NCBI GenBank assembly: GCA_022775085.1
Contig: JALFJQ010000007.1
Span: 18,249-82,248, forward strand
Source of the DNA: Clostridiales bacterium
Lineage (GTDB): Bacteria > Bacillota > Clostridia > Oscillospirales > Oscillospiraceae
Length of the DNA: 64,000 nucleotides
Reading direction: 5' to 3'
The notes below the pieces were generated by a model. It was not told the DNA's origin. It saw only the letters and a program-made list of their open reading frames with translations, and did not search any database. The translations under genes and the position numbers were made by a program. Below, one piece after another: positions 30,868 to 41,244 of this stretch. Within the stretch, counting starts at the first letter, position 1. Each line of letters starts with the position of its first letter.

Positions 30868-30886
30868 TATATCGAGTCCCGATATA
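30868..30886. promoter_or_regulatory. predicted PadR operator O2
   Basis: Perfect palindrome TATATCG-agtcc-CGATATA, identical arms and spacer length to O1, 31 bp away. Confidence 0.75.
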
Positions 30887-30902
30887 AAAGGAGGCACCAA
30901 TT

Positions 30903-31220
30903 TTGAACGACAATCCCGTATTAACCGAATCCACCTACTATATACTGCTGTCCCTGTACACGCCCCAGCACGGCTACGGCATCATGCAGCGTGCGGAAGC
31001 GCTGTCCGGCGGCCGGGTGCGGCTGGCGGCAGGCACCCTGTATGGTGCGCTGACCAGCCTGTGCGATAAGGGGTGGATCGAACCGCTGCCCGTGGCGGAC
31101 AGCCGCAAAAAGGAATACCGGCTCACTGAAACGGGGCTGGCAGTGCTGAAAAATGAATTGAACCGTCTGCGCCAGCTGGTTGCCAACGGCGAGACGGTAC
31201 TGAAGGAGGAAACGATATGA
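30903..31220 (+). CDS. PadR family transcriptional regulator
   Basis: TESTYYILLSLYTPQHGYGIMQ...GTLYGALTSLCDKGWIE winged helix. Confidence 0.93.
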   Translation: MNDNPVLTESTYYILLSLYTPQHGYGIMQRAEALSGGRVRLAAGTLYGALTSLCDKGWIEPLPVADSRKKEYRLTETGLAVLKNELNRLRQLVANGETVLKEETI

Positions 31221-31726
31221 AAGAGGAAAAAGTGATCCACAAATGTTTCTGGGTCTGGCAATTTGAGAAGGAAGAACGCTGGCTGAACACCATGGCTCAG
31301 TCCGGCTGGGTGCTGACCAAGGTGGGCTTCTGTACCTATCATTTCGCCCCCTGCCAGCCCGGGGAATACACCGTCCGTCTGGAAATGCACGCGCAGGACA
31401 GGGACTACCTTTCCTTCATGGAGGACATCGGCGCGGAATACGTTGGGCGCATGGCCCAGTGGGTCTACTTCCGGCGGAAAGCCGAGCTGGGGCAGTTTGA
31501 CCTGTTCTCCGATCTGGATTCCAAGATCGGCCACTTGAGAAAGATTGGAAGAACCCTTGCCATCATCGGCGGTGCCAATCTGCTGATCGGTCTGACCAAC
31601 AGCTTTAACGCCTCCCATTTGGGCTGGATAAATCTGCTGTGCGCCACCCTGCTTATGTATGCCCTGGGCCGCATCCACGGCAAAATGGAATCCCTGGAAA
31701 CCGACCGGCTGCTGTTGGAAAACTGA
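31217..31726 (+). CDS. DUF2812 domain-containing protein
   Basis: KCFWVWQFEKEERWLNTMAQSGWVLTKVGFCTYHF. Confidence 0.88.
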   Translation: MKEEKVIHKCFWVWQFEKEERWLNTMAQSGWVLTKVGFCTYHFAPCQPGEYTVRLEMHAQDRDYLSFMEDIGAEYVGRMAQWVYFRRKAELGQFDLFSDLDSKIGHLRKIGRTLAIIGGANLLIGLTNSFNASHLGWINLLCATLLMYALGRIHGKMESLETDRLLLEN

Positions 31727-31803
31727 TCCCGGTAAAAAGCCAGAGTACGGAGAAACCGCACTCTGGCTTTGCTGTATGGATGGGGTCCCGGCAGAGGAAT
31801 GGA

Positions 31804-32850
31804 TTACTTTTTGCGCTCCTTGATTTTGGCGAAGATTGCCTGCAGCAGAATGAAGAAGCACAGCAGAACCGCCGTGATGATGTTTGCCCAGGATGCCACC
31901 AGCTTGCCGTTGAACTTGACCAGGGAGGAAATGGTGCCGTTGATGAGAACGCCGAAGAAGGTGCCGACCACATTGCCCACACCGCCGGTCAGCAGGGTGC
32001 CGCCGATGACTGCCGAGGAAATGGCGTCCATTTCCAGGCCGGTGGCCTGGGTGGGGGTGCCGCACATGGTGTTCAGGCAGAAGCACAGACCGCCCAGAGT
32101 GGCATAGAAGCTGCACAGCACGTGGGACAGCATCCGGGTCTTTTTCACATTCAGGCCCATCAGTGCCGCGGACTGCTGGTTGCCGCCCACCGCGTACAGG
32201 CTGCGGCCGAACTTGGTGTAACGGAGCATCAGGAAGGTAATCAGGACCACGATCAGGGCGACGACCACAGTAATGCGGACGTAGGGAGTGATCACCACGC
32301 CCTTCTTATTCAGATAGGCACCGATTCCGAAGGGAATCTCGCACTTGATCTGAGACAGCTGGCCAAACCAGGATTCAAAGGGAACACTGACCTGCTGGGT
32401 GGAAATCACGGACGTCATGCCCCGTGCGAAGAACAGACCCGCCATGGTAACGATGAAGGGCTGGATCTCCAGATAGGCAATGCAGTAGCCCTGCACGGCA
32501 CCGAATACCACGCCGATGAGCAGCACCAGCACGATCAGCACACCGGAGGACATCCCCCACTCTGCCAGGCCTACAGACATGAACATACAGGTCAGAGCCA
32601 CCACAGAGCCGACGGAAATGTCAATGCCGCCGGTGAGCATGACGCAGGTAACGCCGCAGGCCACGATAATCAGGCCGGCATTGTTAATCATGACGTTCAG
32701 GAAATTCTGAAGTCTGCCGAATTCCTTGTCTGCGTACATCACGCAGCCCGCACCGTAGAGGAGGAAGAACAGCACGATAGTGATCATCAGCATGACGGTA
32801 TTGCCGCCCACCTTCGGCTTTCTTCTGTCAGCCAATGTGATTTTTTTCAT
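31804..32850 (-). CDS. yjfF: sugar ABC transporter permease (YjfF-like)
   Basis: BPD_transp_2-type membrane protein; gene order as in ytfQRT-yjfF. Confidence 0.85.
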   Translation of the reverse strand: MKKITLADRRKPKVGGNTVMLMITIVLFFLLYGAGCVMYADKEFGRLQNFLNVMINNAGLIIVACGVTCVMLTGGIDISVGSVVALTCMFMSVGLAEWGMSSGVLIVLVLLIGVVFGAVQGYCIAYLEIQPFIVTMAGLFFARGMTSVISTQQVSVPFESWFGQLSQIKCEIPFGIGAYLNKKGVVITPYVRITVVVALIVVLITFLMLRYTKFGRSLYAVGGNQQSAALMGLNVKKTRMLSHVLCSFYATLGGLCFCLNTMCGTPTQATGLEMDAISSAVIGGTLLTGGVGNVVGTFFGVLINGTISSLVKFNGKLVASWANIITAVLLCFFILLQAIFAKIKERKK

Positions 32851-32851
32851 A

Positions 32852-33922
32852 TCAGACAGCCTCCTTTGCGGCAGCCTTCTCAGCAGAGCGGCGCTTGAAA
32901 TATGCCTTGACGGGAGGCGCCTGGATCACGACGATCAGGATGATAATGATTGCCTTGAACACAGGGGCCTGAGCGGTAGAGACACCCCGGGCCAGCAGTG
33001 TGGTGGTGATTGCCTGAATGGTGTAGGCGCCGATGATAGAGCCGGCCAGATTGAACTTACCGCCGCCCAGGCTGTTGCCGCCCAACGCCACCGCCAGAAT
33101 GGCATCCATTTCCATGTTCAGACCGATGTTGTTGGTATCCGCAGAATAGATTCGGGAGGTATTGACGATACCGGCGATACCGGCGAACAGGCCGCAGATG
33201 GTGTAGCACATCAGAATGATCTTGGCGGAGTTGAAGCCCGCGATGCGGGAGGAACGCTTATTGATGCCGACGGACTGGATATAGGTTCCCAGAGCGGTAA
33301 ACTTCAGTACCAGCGCCAGCACCGCGATGCAGACAGCCGCAATGATGATGGGAGTGGGGATGGGGCCCAGGAAGGCGCCGAATACCTTGAATTCGTCCAT
33401 ACGGACATAGACAATCATGTTGTTGCAGATCAGCAGCGCCAAAGCACGGGCCGCAGACCACAAAATCAGCGTGGCAACCATGGGCTGTATTTTCATATAG
33501 GCAACGAGAAAGCCGTTAAACACGCCCGCCAGCACAGCCGCGCCGATGCCGCACAGGATGCCCATCCAGATGGGATGCGCCAGCTCGGCGGCGGTGGAGA
33601 CGCTGGTGACTCCGAAGCCGGCGATCATCACGCAGCAGACACCACCGGCCAGACTCATGACGGAGCCCACGGAAATATCCGTACCGGCGGAGCAGGAGAC
33701 CACCAGCGTCATACCCAGCGCCAGAATGGCAACCTCACTGCCGCGGTTCAGAATATCCACGATACGGCCGTACAGGACGCCGCCTTTCATGGAAACGGAG
33801 AAAAAGTCAAATGCGTTGTTTCCGTCCGCAATGTCAAACAGAACGTTTACCAACATCACCAGAATCATACTGAAGATGGGCAAAAACAACTGTTTTTTCG
33901 TAAGTCCTCTCAATTTATTCAT
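32852..33922 (-). CDS. ytfT: sugar ABC transporter permease (YtfT-like)
   Basis: BPD_transp_2 permease; start at [10 protein letters not shown]. Confidence 0.85.
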   Translation of the reverse strand: MNKLRGLTKKQLFLPIFSMILVMLVNVLFDIADGNNAFDFFSVSMKGGVLYGRIVDILNRGSEVAILALGMTLVVSCSAGTDISVGSVMSLAGGVCCVMIAGFGVTSVSTAAELAHPIWMGILCGIGAAVLAGVFNGFLVAYMKIQPMVATLILWSAARALALLICNNMIVYVRMDEFKVFGAFLGPIPTPIIIAAVCIAVLALVLKFTALGTYIQSVGINKRSSRIAGFNSAKIILMCYTICGLFAGIAGIVNTSRIYSADTNNIGLNMEMDAILAVALGGNSLGGGKFNLAGSIIGAYTIQAITTTLLARGVSTAQAPVFKAIIIILIVVIQAPPVKAYFKRRSAEKAAAKEAV

Positions 33923-35435
33923 TGCTTTCACCTCCGGCAATGGCGCTGAGGACACTTTCCTGGGTCATGCTGCCGGAAATCTCTCCGACCTTGGCGCCAT
34001 CTCTCAGCACGGCCATCTTGTTGCACACGCGGAGCATTTCTTCAATTTCGGAAGAAATGAAAATCAGGCTCTTTCCTTCCTGCGCAAGCTGTACCACCAG
34101 CTTCTGGATCTCCGTCTTGGTGCCCACATCGATGCCTCGGGTGGGCTCGTCCAGGATCAGGAAATCCGGATCCGTAGCCAGCCATCTGGCCAGAATGACC
34201 TTCTGCTGGTTGCCGCCGGAGAGCTGCTTGATCAGGGTCTCCCGGCTGGCGGTCTTAATTTGCAGAAGCTCAATGTACTTGTCCGCAATCTCGATCTGCT
34301 TCTGCATGGGGATTTTGTGCATGGGGCCAAGCTTGGCCTGCATGGCAAGAATGATGTTCTCCCGAACGGACAGATCGCCCACGATACCCTCGGCTTTCCG
34401 GTCATCCGGCAGGTAGCCCATGCCCAAATGCATAGCGTCGATGGGATTTTTGATCTTCTGCTCATTACCGTCCACCTTCAGGGTGCCGGTCTGGCTTCGG
34501 TCGGCGCCGTAAATGGCCCGGGCCAGTTCGCTTCTGCCGCTGCCCAGCAGGCCGGTCAGACCCACGACCTCGCCCTTGTGGATCTCCAGGTCAAAGGGCT
34601 TGATCTTGCCGGCGTGGCTGAGGCCCTTTGCCTCAATTTCCAGCGGCTCGCCGGAGAAGTCCCTGTTCTCTCCCTTGCGGATGGCGGCCAGATCGTCAAA
34701 ATCCTTGCCCATCATGGCGGCCACCAGCTTCACCCGGGGAAGCTCCTCGATGCTGTATTCGCCCACCAGCTGGCCATTGCGCAGCACCGTGATGCCGTCG
34801 CACACAGCGTAGACCTGCTCCAGGAAATGCGTCACGAAAATTATGCCAACACCCTGATCCCGCAGCCGACGCATCATGCCGAAGAGCTTTTCCACCTCGT
34901 TGTCATCCAGAGAGGATGTCGGCTCGTCAAGGATCAGAACCTTACACTCCATATCAACAGCCCGGGCAATGGCGATCATCTGCTGCATTGCCAGCGAGTA
35001 TTCTTCTAAGTTTCTGGTCACATCAATGTCCAGCTCCATGTCCTTCATGAGCTGGGCAGCTTTCGCGATCATGGAGCGGCGCTTAATGGTTCCAAATTTC
35101 GTCAGCGGCTCCCGACCGATAAACAGATTCTCTGCCACCGACAGATTGGGGCAGAGGTTGATCTCCTGATACACGGTGGAAATACCTTTTTTCTGCGCGT
35201 CCAGCGTGTCCTTATTGACCACAGGGCCATCGATTCCGTCAATATAAATCTCACCGGCCTCGAACTTGTTGACGCCGGTCAGGCATTTAATCAGGGTAGA
35301 CTTTCCCGCGCCGTTTTCGCCCATCAGGGCCCGGATCTCTCCCTTTTTCAGTGTAAAGTCTACGTGGTCCAGCGCCTTTACACCGGGAAAGGTCATGCAG
35401 ATACCTTTCATTTCCAGTACTGCGTTGTTTTTCAT
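33915..35435 (-). CDS. ytfR: sugar ABC transporter ATP-binding protein, two ABC domains (YtfR-like)
   Basis: [44 protein letters not shown]. Confidence 0.92.
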   Translation of the reverse strand: MKNNAVLEMKGICMTFPGVKALDHVDFTLKKGEIRALMGENGAGKSTLIKCLTGVNKFEAGEIYIDGIDGPVVNKDTLDAQKKGISTVYQEINLCPNLSVAENLFIGREPLTKFGTIKRRSMIAKAAQLMKDMELDIDVTRNLEEYSLAMQQMIAIARAVDMECKVLILDEPTSSLDDNEVEKLFGMMRRLRDQGVGIIFVTHFLEQVYAVCDGITVLRNGQLVGEYSIEELPRVKLVAAMMGKDFDDLAAIRKGENRDFSGEPLEIEAKGLSHAGKIKPFDLEIHKGEVVGLTGLLGSGRSELARAIYGADRSQTGTLKVDGNEQKIKNPIDAMHLGMGYLPDDRKAEGIVGDLSVRENIILAMQAKLGPMHKIPMQKQIEIADKYIELLQIKTASRETLIKQLSGGNQQKVILARWLATDPDFLILDEPTRGIDVGTKTEIQKLVVQLAQEGKSLIFISSEIEEMLRVCNKMAVLRDGAKVGEISGSMTQESVLSAIAGGESNE

Positions 35436-35555
35436 GTTTTTCCTCCCTCCAGCATGGGGCAGTGACTTCGATGCGGAAAAGAGGGAGAAACTCGTTGAGT
35501 TTCTCCCTCCTCTGCAAACTCAATCAAACGTATCTACAGCAGTCAGAACCTTCTA

Positions 35556-36623
35556 TTAGTAGGCACGTCCATCCAGGATCTCCTGGGTCATGGTGGTGGC
35601 GTAAGCGCTCTCAATGCCGGGGGCTACGAAAGCCTGATCCTCTACCAGAGTGTAGGTAGCGAACTCCTCGCCGGCCTCCATCTGCTGGATGATCTGCTCA
35701 ACGTAGGCAGCCTGGATGGGGTTGCACTCGACGTTGCAGTTGATCTTGCCTTCCAGGGTGTACTTCAGGCCGTCGTGGGTTGCGTCGTAGGAGATGATGA
35801 TGACATCGCCGTCCACGCCGTAGGTGATGCCGGCAGCATCCATGGCATCCATGGCGCCGTAGGCTTCGTTATCGTTCTGGCAGACAACAACATTGAACTT
35901 GCCGTTGTAGGACTTGATGAAGGACTCCATGACTTCCTGACCGCCTGTCTGAGTGAAGTCGCCGGACTGGGAGTCCAGAATGGTCCACTCGGGATGCTCA
36001 GCGGCAACCTCGTTGAAGCCGTTGGTACGGCCGATGGCAGCGGAGGAACCGACGGAGCCTTCGATGACCAGAATGTTGGCTTCGGCGCCGTTCAGGTACT
36101 CAGCCAGCCAGTCGCCGGCCAGCTTGCCCTCGACAGAGGTATCGGTGCCCAGGAAAGCGTCGTACATGGAAGGATCAGCATCGACCTGACGGTCAGCAAC
36201 GATGACGGGGATACCGGCATCCTTGGCTTCCTGCAGGACGGATTCCCAACCGGCGCTCTGGATGGGAGCCAGGATGATGTAGTCAACACCCTGCTGGATG
36301 GAGGTACGGACAGCCTCGATCTGGACAGCGTTGTCGTTGTCGCAGTCAACGAAAACCAGATCGTAGCCGTTCTCAGCGGAGAACACGTCCTGATAGTTCT
36401 TGGTGTTGGCGGTACGCCAGTCGGACTCGTGGCCCACCTGAGCGAAGCCGACAACGATCTTGCTGTCTTCCGCGGGAGCGGCAGCCTCGGTAGCGGCGGG
36501 AGCGGCGGCCTCGGTGGCAGCGGGGGCAGCGGCCTGAGTAGCGGCAGGGGCGGAAGAACCGCCGCAGGCAGCCAGGGCCAGAACCATGGTCAGAGCCAAC
36601 AGGATGCTAAGAATCTTCTTCAT
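35556..36623 (-). CDS. ytfQ: sugar ABC transporter substrate-binding lipoprotein (YtfQ-like)
   Basis: Lipobox LALAACGG, Ala/Pro-rich linker, periplasmic-binding fold GFAQVGHESDWRTANTKNYQDVF. Confidence 0.9.
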   Translation of the reverse strand: MKKILSILLALTMVLALAACGGSSAPAATQAAAPAATEAAAPAATEAAAPAEDSKIVVGFAQVGHESDWRTANTKNYQDVFSAENGYDLVFVDCDNDNAVQIEAVRTSIQQGVDYIILAPIQSAGWESVLQEAKDAGIPVIVADRQVDADPSMYDAFLGTDTSVEGKLAGDWLAEYLNGAEANILVIEGSVGSSAAIGRTNGFNEVAAEHPEWTILDSQSGDFTQTGGQEVMESFIKSYNGKFNVVVCQNDNEAYGAMDAMDAAGITYGVDGDVIIISYDATHDGLKYTLEGKINCNVECNPIQAAYVEQIIQQMEAGEEFATYTLVEDQAFVAPGIESAYATTMTQEILDGRAY

Positions 36624-36964
36624 GATTGTTTCCTCGACTTTCTTGAATAAGTTTAGAGGCGTTCAAATAACCTCTGAGTGCATTAAACCACAACTTTCCC
36701 GCCGCGTCAAGGGTTTCTAGTGCATATTGCTCAATTTTGTATCCTTAAATAATACAAATTTTAGTGCACCATATCTATAATCAATACAAATCTTGGCGTT
36801 ATTTGGTTTTGAGTTTGTTTTTTACCGCCGGTCTGCCGGTTTTGTTCGTTTTTTTTACAAAGATGCCGGGGCCCCGCTCAGGCCCCGGCAATCGGCATTT
36901 TGCACACAATGGCGGTTAAAAAGGCGTAAGCAGCCAAAAAAGTCGACCTTTTTACGCTGCTATC

Positions 36965-37213
36965 TCAGTGTTCCCGCCCATCAATGATCTCCTGGGCGAG
37001 ATTTTCCTGCGTAAACTGCTGTTCTTTGATGTAATGCTGGGGGCATTTGCCCGGCCTCCATGGCACGGATGAGTGGCCCCAGAAAGGGGCTGCACTCCAC
37101 GTCCGGCGCGATTTTTCCTTCCATGCAGCGCCGCACGTATATCCATGCTGCTCCGGTTCCCCAATGGCGCCGAAGGCTTCGTCCCACCGGAACAGGATGT
37201 ACTCCTGCAAGAA
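36965..37213 (-). pseudogene. decayed C-terminal fragment of a second YtfQ-like substrate-binding protein
   Basis: Across two minus frames: DEAFGAIG..., MEGKIAPDVECSPF...AMEAGQMP, KEQQFTQENLAQEIIDGREH, parallel to NEAYGAMD, LEGKINCNVECNPI...QMEAGEEF, EDQAFVAPG...TQEILDGRAY in 35556..36623. Confidence 0.75.
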
Positions 37214-37254
37214 ATTGGGATTTGGCGGTTTGACGGGTTCGAGCGATATGCGCT

Positions 37255-38619
37255 TTACTTTGCAATGTCCCGTGCTACGTGGACGCCGCTGGCGGAGGCG
37301 TGGGACAGGGAATGGGTGATGCCGCTGCCGTCGCCGATGATATACAGGCCGGGATAGCGGCTTTGCAGCTTTTCGTCCACTTCCACTTCCATGTTGTAGA
37401 ACTTGACCTCCACGCCGTAGAGGAGCGTATCGTCGTTGGCGGTGCCGGGAGCGACTTTATCCAGAGCGTAGATCATCTCAATGATGCCGTCCAGAATCCG
37501 CTTGGGCAGCACCAGGCTCAGGTCGCCGGGGGTGGCGTTGAGGGTAGGCGTCACGAAGGATTCCTCAATGCGGCTGGGGGTGGAGCGGCGGCCCCGGATC
37601 AGGTCGCCGAACCGCTGGACGATGACGCCGCCGCCCAGCATATTGCTCAGGCGGGCGATGGACTCGCCGTAGCCGTTGGAATCCTTGAAAGGCTCGGAGA
37701 AGTGCTTGGCAACCAGCAGAGCAAAGTTGGTGTTCTCCGTCTGCCGGGCCGGATCCTCGTAGCTGTGACCGTTGACGGTGATGATTCCGTTGGTATTCTC
37801 GTTGACCACCGCGCCTTTGGGGTTCATGCAGAAGGTGCGCACCTTGTCGCCGTACTGCTTGGTGCGATAGACGATCTTGCTTTCGTACAATTCGTCCGTC
37901 AGGTGGGAGAATACCTCCGCCGGAAGCTCCACCCGGACACCGATGTCCACACGGTTGGATTTCGTGGGGATCTCCAATTCCTTGCAGACCTTTTCCATCC
38001 ACTTGCTGCCGCTGCGGCCAACGGAAATAATACATTTTTCGCAGGTATAGGTCCTGTCAGCGCAGGAGATCTCATAGCCGCCGTCCAGAACTTTGACCTT
38101 CTCCACCGGGGTATCGAAGAAAAAGTCCACCTTGTCCTGTAAATAGGCGTACAGGTTTTCCAGCACCACATAGTTGATGTCCGTGCCAAGATGGCGCACG
38201 GAGGCATCCAGCAGGTGCAGGTCGTGCTGGATGCAGGCTTTCTTGAATTGGGTCCCGGCGGTGGAATAGAGCTTTGTCCCCGCGCCGCCGTAGCGCATAT
38301 TGATTTCGTCCACGTAGCGCATCAGCTCCAGGGCCTGCCGCTTGCCGATATATTCATACAGCGTACCGCCGAAGTCGTTGGTAATGTTGTATTTACCGTC
38401 AGAAAAAGCCCCCGCGCCGCCGAAGCCGCTCATTATGGAGCAGCTTTTGCAGCCGATGCAGGTCTTGATCTTTTCACCGTCAATGGGACAGCGGCGGCGG
38501 TTCAGGGCATGGCCCGCCTCAAAAACAGCAATACGTTTATTCGGGCAGCGCTGGGTCAGCTCGTAGGCAGAGAAGATGCCGCCGGGGCCCGCGCCGATGA
38601 TAATCACGTCATAATCCAT
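37255..38619 (-). CDS. NAD(P)/FAD-dependent dehydrogenase (COG2509-like)
   Basis: DYDVIIIGAGPGGIFSAYEL, C-terminal LYIIGDGSGITHSLSHASASG. Confidence 0.88.
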   Translation of the reverse strand: MDYDVIIIGAGPGGIFSAYELTQRCPNKRIAVFEAGHALNRRRCPIDGEKIKTCIGCKSCSIMSGFGGAGAFSDGKYNITNDFGGTLYEYIGKRQALELMRYVDEINMRYGGAGTKLYSTAGTQFKKACIQHDLHLLDASVRHLGTDINYVVLENLYAYLQDKVDFFFDTPVEKVKVLDGGYEISCADRTYTCEKCIISVGRSGSKWMEKVCKELEIPTKSNRVDIGVRVELPAEVFSHLTDELYESKIVYRTKQYGDKVRTFCMNPKGAVVNENTNGIITVNGHSYEDPARQTENTNFALLVAKHFSEPFKDSNGYGESIARLSNMLGGGVIVQRFGDLIRGRRSTPSRIEESFVTPTLNATPGDLSLVLPKRILDGIIEMIYALDKVAPGTANDDTLLYGVEVKFYNMEVEVDEKLQSRYPGLYIIGDGSGITHSLSHASASGVHVARDIAK

Positions 38620-38705
38620 GGTGTTCCTCCAATATCTGTGCATTTCTGAGGAAACTCTGAATAAATTGTCTGCGGCTGGCCGCCGAATCTTTTGCCCCAT
38701 CCGTT

Positions 38706-38815
38706 CAGTTCTGAAAGTGGGAAATACATACAGTATTCCTCCGCTTTCAGAACTCTCGGCTGAGCCAAAATCTTCTACTGCCAGCTCTTGCCGATTTAAT
38801 CAGAGCTTCCCTAAC
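38706..38815. repeat. dispersed intergenic repeat, copy B (divergent)
   Basis: GGAAATACATACAGTATTCCTCCG inside a GTTCTGAAAG...CTTTCAGAAC inverted repeat, then AAAATCTT... Confidence 0.45.
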
Positions 38816-38907
38816 AGTTCCTGCTGCTTGCCTATTCAGTATAGCCCATCCGACACAAATATGCAAGGGCAGAAAAAACGCGCCGTTTACCGCGGCGCGT
38901 TCACAGA

Positions 38908-40035
38908 TCACAGTGTTCGGATAAAATCCGCCATCCGGTCCATGCCCTTCTTCAAATCGGCATCGGAACAGCAGCAGGACAGCCGGATGTAGCCCTCGCT
39001 GCCGAAGCAGCTTCCCGGCACGGCGGCAACGGCGGCTTCCCGGATCATCCGGGTGCAGAACGCGGCACTGTCCATGCCGAATTTCCGGATGTCTACAAAA
39101 ACATAGAAAGCGCCCTCCGGCTCCGGGAAGGACAGGCCCATGTCCCGCAGACGGCCCGTGATATAAGCCCGGCGTTTTGCGTAAGTGTCCCGCATAGGAC
39201 TGGGATCGGTTTTCAGGGCTTCCACGCAGGCCTCCTGCACGAAAGTGGGCACGGCGGCGATCTCCGCGGCGCTGAGCAGCAGAAGCCGATCCATCACGTA
39301 GTCCGGGCAGGTCAGATAGCCCACCCGCCAGCCGGTCATGGCGTAGGGCTTACTGAAGCTCTGGCACAAAATCAGCTGATCCTTCAATTCCGGGTCAAGG
39401 CTCAGGTCGGGGCAGTTCCCATCCGACAGCTGGCTGTATACATTGTCGCTGATGATGAAAATAGGCTTTCCCAGCACCGCCGCCTTTACGTTCGCTATGC
39501 TTTCTTCGTTCAGAACAACGCCGGTGGGATTGCAGGGGGAATTGAGGATAATTGCCTTGGTTTTCGGGGTAATTGCCCCTTCCAGCGCTTCCTTTGTAAT
39601 CTGAAATCCGGTTTTTGTCACGTCCAGATGGATGGTTTTCACTCCTGCCACGGTGGCGATGGTTTCGTACAGGACGAAGCCGGGAGTTGGGACGATGACC
39701 TCCTCGCCGGGGTTCAGAATGCCGAGTAAGGCGGTAAACAGGGCATGGGTTGCCCCCACGGTGATGAGCACCTGCTCCGGCGTGACGGTGTGGCCCCGGC
39801 CCGCTTCGTAGTCCGCCACGGCTTTACGCAGAGCGGCAGTACCCTGATTGGGGGCGTAGTGGGTCTGGCCCGCGTTCAGGGAAGCGATGGCGGCGGCCTT
39901 GATTTCCTCCGGGGTGTCGAAATCCGGCTCTCCGATGGTCAGCATAACACAGTCAGGCACTTCCTTCGCCATGTTGGTGTATACCCGTATGGCGCTGCGT
40001 TTTAATGTGGACAAGTTCTGATTTAGTGGAATCAT
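38908..40035 (-). CDS. PLP-dependent aminotransferase, candidate N-acetyl-LL-diaminopimelate aminotransferase
   Basis: Class I/II aminotransferase (LNSPCNPTGVVL, SFSKPYAMTGWRVGY); overlaps the M20 gene and lies next to dapH. Confidence 0.85.
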   Translation of the reverse strand: MIPLNQNLSTLKRSAIRVYTNMAKEVPDCVMLTIGEPDFDTPEEIKAAAIASLNAGQTHYAPNQGTAALRKAVADYEAGRGHTVTPEQVLITVGATHALFTALLGILNPGEEVIVPTPGFVLYETIATVAGVKTIHLDVTKTGFQITKEALEGAITPKTKAIILNSPCNPTGVVLNEESIANVKAAVLGKPIFIISDNVYSQLSDGNCPDLSLDPELKDQLILCQSFSKPYAMTGWRVGYLTCPDYVMDRLLLLSAAEIAAVPTFVQEACVEALKTDPSPMRDTYAKRRAYITGRLRDMGLSFPEPEGAFYVFVDIRKFGMDSAAFCTRMIREAAVAAVPGSCFGSEGYIRLSCCCSDADLKKGMDRMADFIRTL

Positions 40036-41120
40036 AGGGAAGTTTCCGCCAGTTTCTCGAAGAAATCGGCGCCTTTCAGAAGAATGGTTTCATCAAAATC
40101 GAAGGTATCAGTGTGCAGAGCGGGCACGTTCCCCAACCCAAGGAAGAAGAACAGGCCCGGTAAGCTCTTTTGATACCAGGAAAAATCCTCGGCGGTCATG
40201 CTGGGGCTTTCCAGCGTCTGGAAGGGCAGGGCGGCCTGCACTCGGTCATATAATTCCGGCGGATTCATGACTGCGGGATACCCGTCGCTGAGGTGGAGCT
40301 GCACGGTACAGCCGTATTTTTTCTCCACAGCCCTGCCGATGCCCGCCAGTCCCGCCGCCAGTTCCTCAAACACCTCGTCCTGAAAGGCCCGGAGGGAGCC
40401 TTCCATGTGGGTGTGGGCAGACAGGGCGTTGCGGACGGTTCCGCTCTGAAATTTTCCGAATTTCAGAAGGCGGAACACAGAATCAGGGAGTTTCTTCTCC
40501 ATTTCCATGGCTTTTTGGTAGAATTCAATACCGGCCATCAGGGCATCCACGCCCTCCGCGGCTTTGGCGATGTGGGCGGATTTACCGTAAATATCCACGT
40601 TGACCTCGCTGGAACGGGCCATCAGCTCCTGCCGCCGGCTTGCCATAACCCCGCCTTCCAGTTCCGGCCACAGGTGCAGACCGAAAATGGCCTTCGCGTT
40701 ATATTCCGTAAACACGCCGCTGTCGCAAATATCCTTCGCCCCGCCGGTAGTCTCCTCGGCGCTCTGGAACACCAGCAGTATGTTCTGGGGCAGGCCATTC
40801 TTTTTACTCAGGCGGCGGGCCAGTTCCAGAAGGATCGCCATGTGCCCGTCGTGGCCGCAGGCGTGCATACAGCCCTCATGCCGGGAAGCGTAAGCCGCAC
40901 CGGTTTTCTCCGCGATGGGCAGGGCGTCCGCGTCCGCCCGAAAGGCGATGGCATCCGCTTTTCCAAAATCAAAAAAAGCGCACAAGCTGCCCTCCACCGG
41001 TGAAAACACCCGGCAGTTCAGGCCGGATAATGCCTGATGGAGGTATGCAAAGGTCTCCGGCAGAGACTTGTGAAGCTCTGGAATTTGGTGCAGCGCCCGC
41101 CGGTCATCACGAATGGTCAT
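40032..41120 (-). CDS. M20 amidohydrolase, candidate N-acetyldiaminopimelate deacetylase
   Basis: LHQIPELHKSLPETFAYL, MHACGHDGHMAILL, SAEETTGGAKDI; divergent from dapH. Confidence 0.85.
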   Translation of the reverse strand: MTIRDDRRALHQIPELHKSLPETFAYLHQALSGLNCRVFSPVEGSLCAFFDFGKADAIAFRADADALPIAEKTGAAYASRHEGCMHACGHDGHMAILLELARRLSKKNGLPQNILLVFQSAEETTGGAKDICDSGVFTEYNAKAIFGLHLWPELEGGVMASRRQELMARSSEVNVDIYGKSAHIAKAAEGVDALMAGIEFYQKAMEMEKKLPDSVFRLLKFGKFQSGTVRNALSAHTHMEGSLRAFQDEVFEELAAGLAGIGRAVEKKYGCTVQLHLSDGYPAVMNPPELYDRVQAALPFQTLESPSMTAEDFSWYQKSLPGLFFFLGLGNVPALHTDTFDFDETILLKGADFFEKLAETSL

Positions 41121-41244
41121 ATCCACCCCTCCTATTTTGGTAAGATTATACGCCAAATTCATAAGCCTGTCAATTTTCTTCTTGTCAATTTGCCCAAATA
41201 ATGATAGAATTTTAGGCAATACTAAATAATAAGGAGACTGAGAC

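Noticed and set aside
36455-36560. Repeats encoding PAATEAAA in ytfQ as a notable tandem repeat
   Set aside because: Ala/Pro/Glu low-complexity linker after a lipobox, common in clostridial lipoproteins.
41121-41244. Lysine riboswitch between the divergent DAP genes
   Set aside because: Only 124 bp and no L-box-like conserved elements were recognised.
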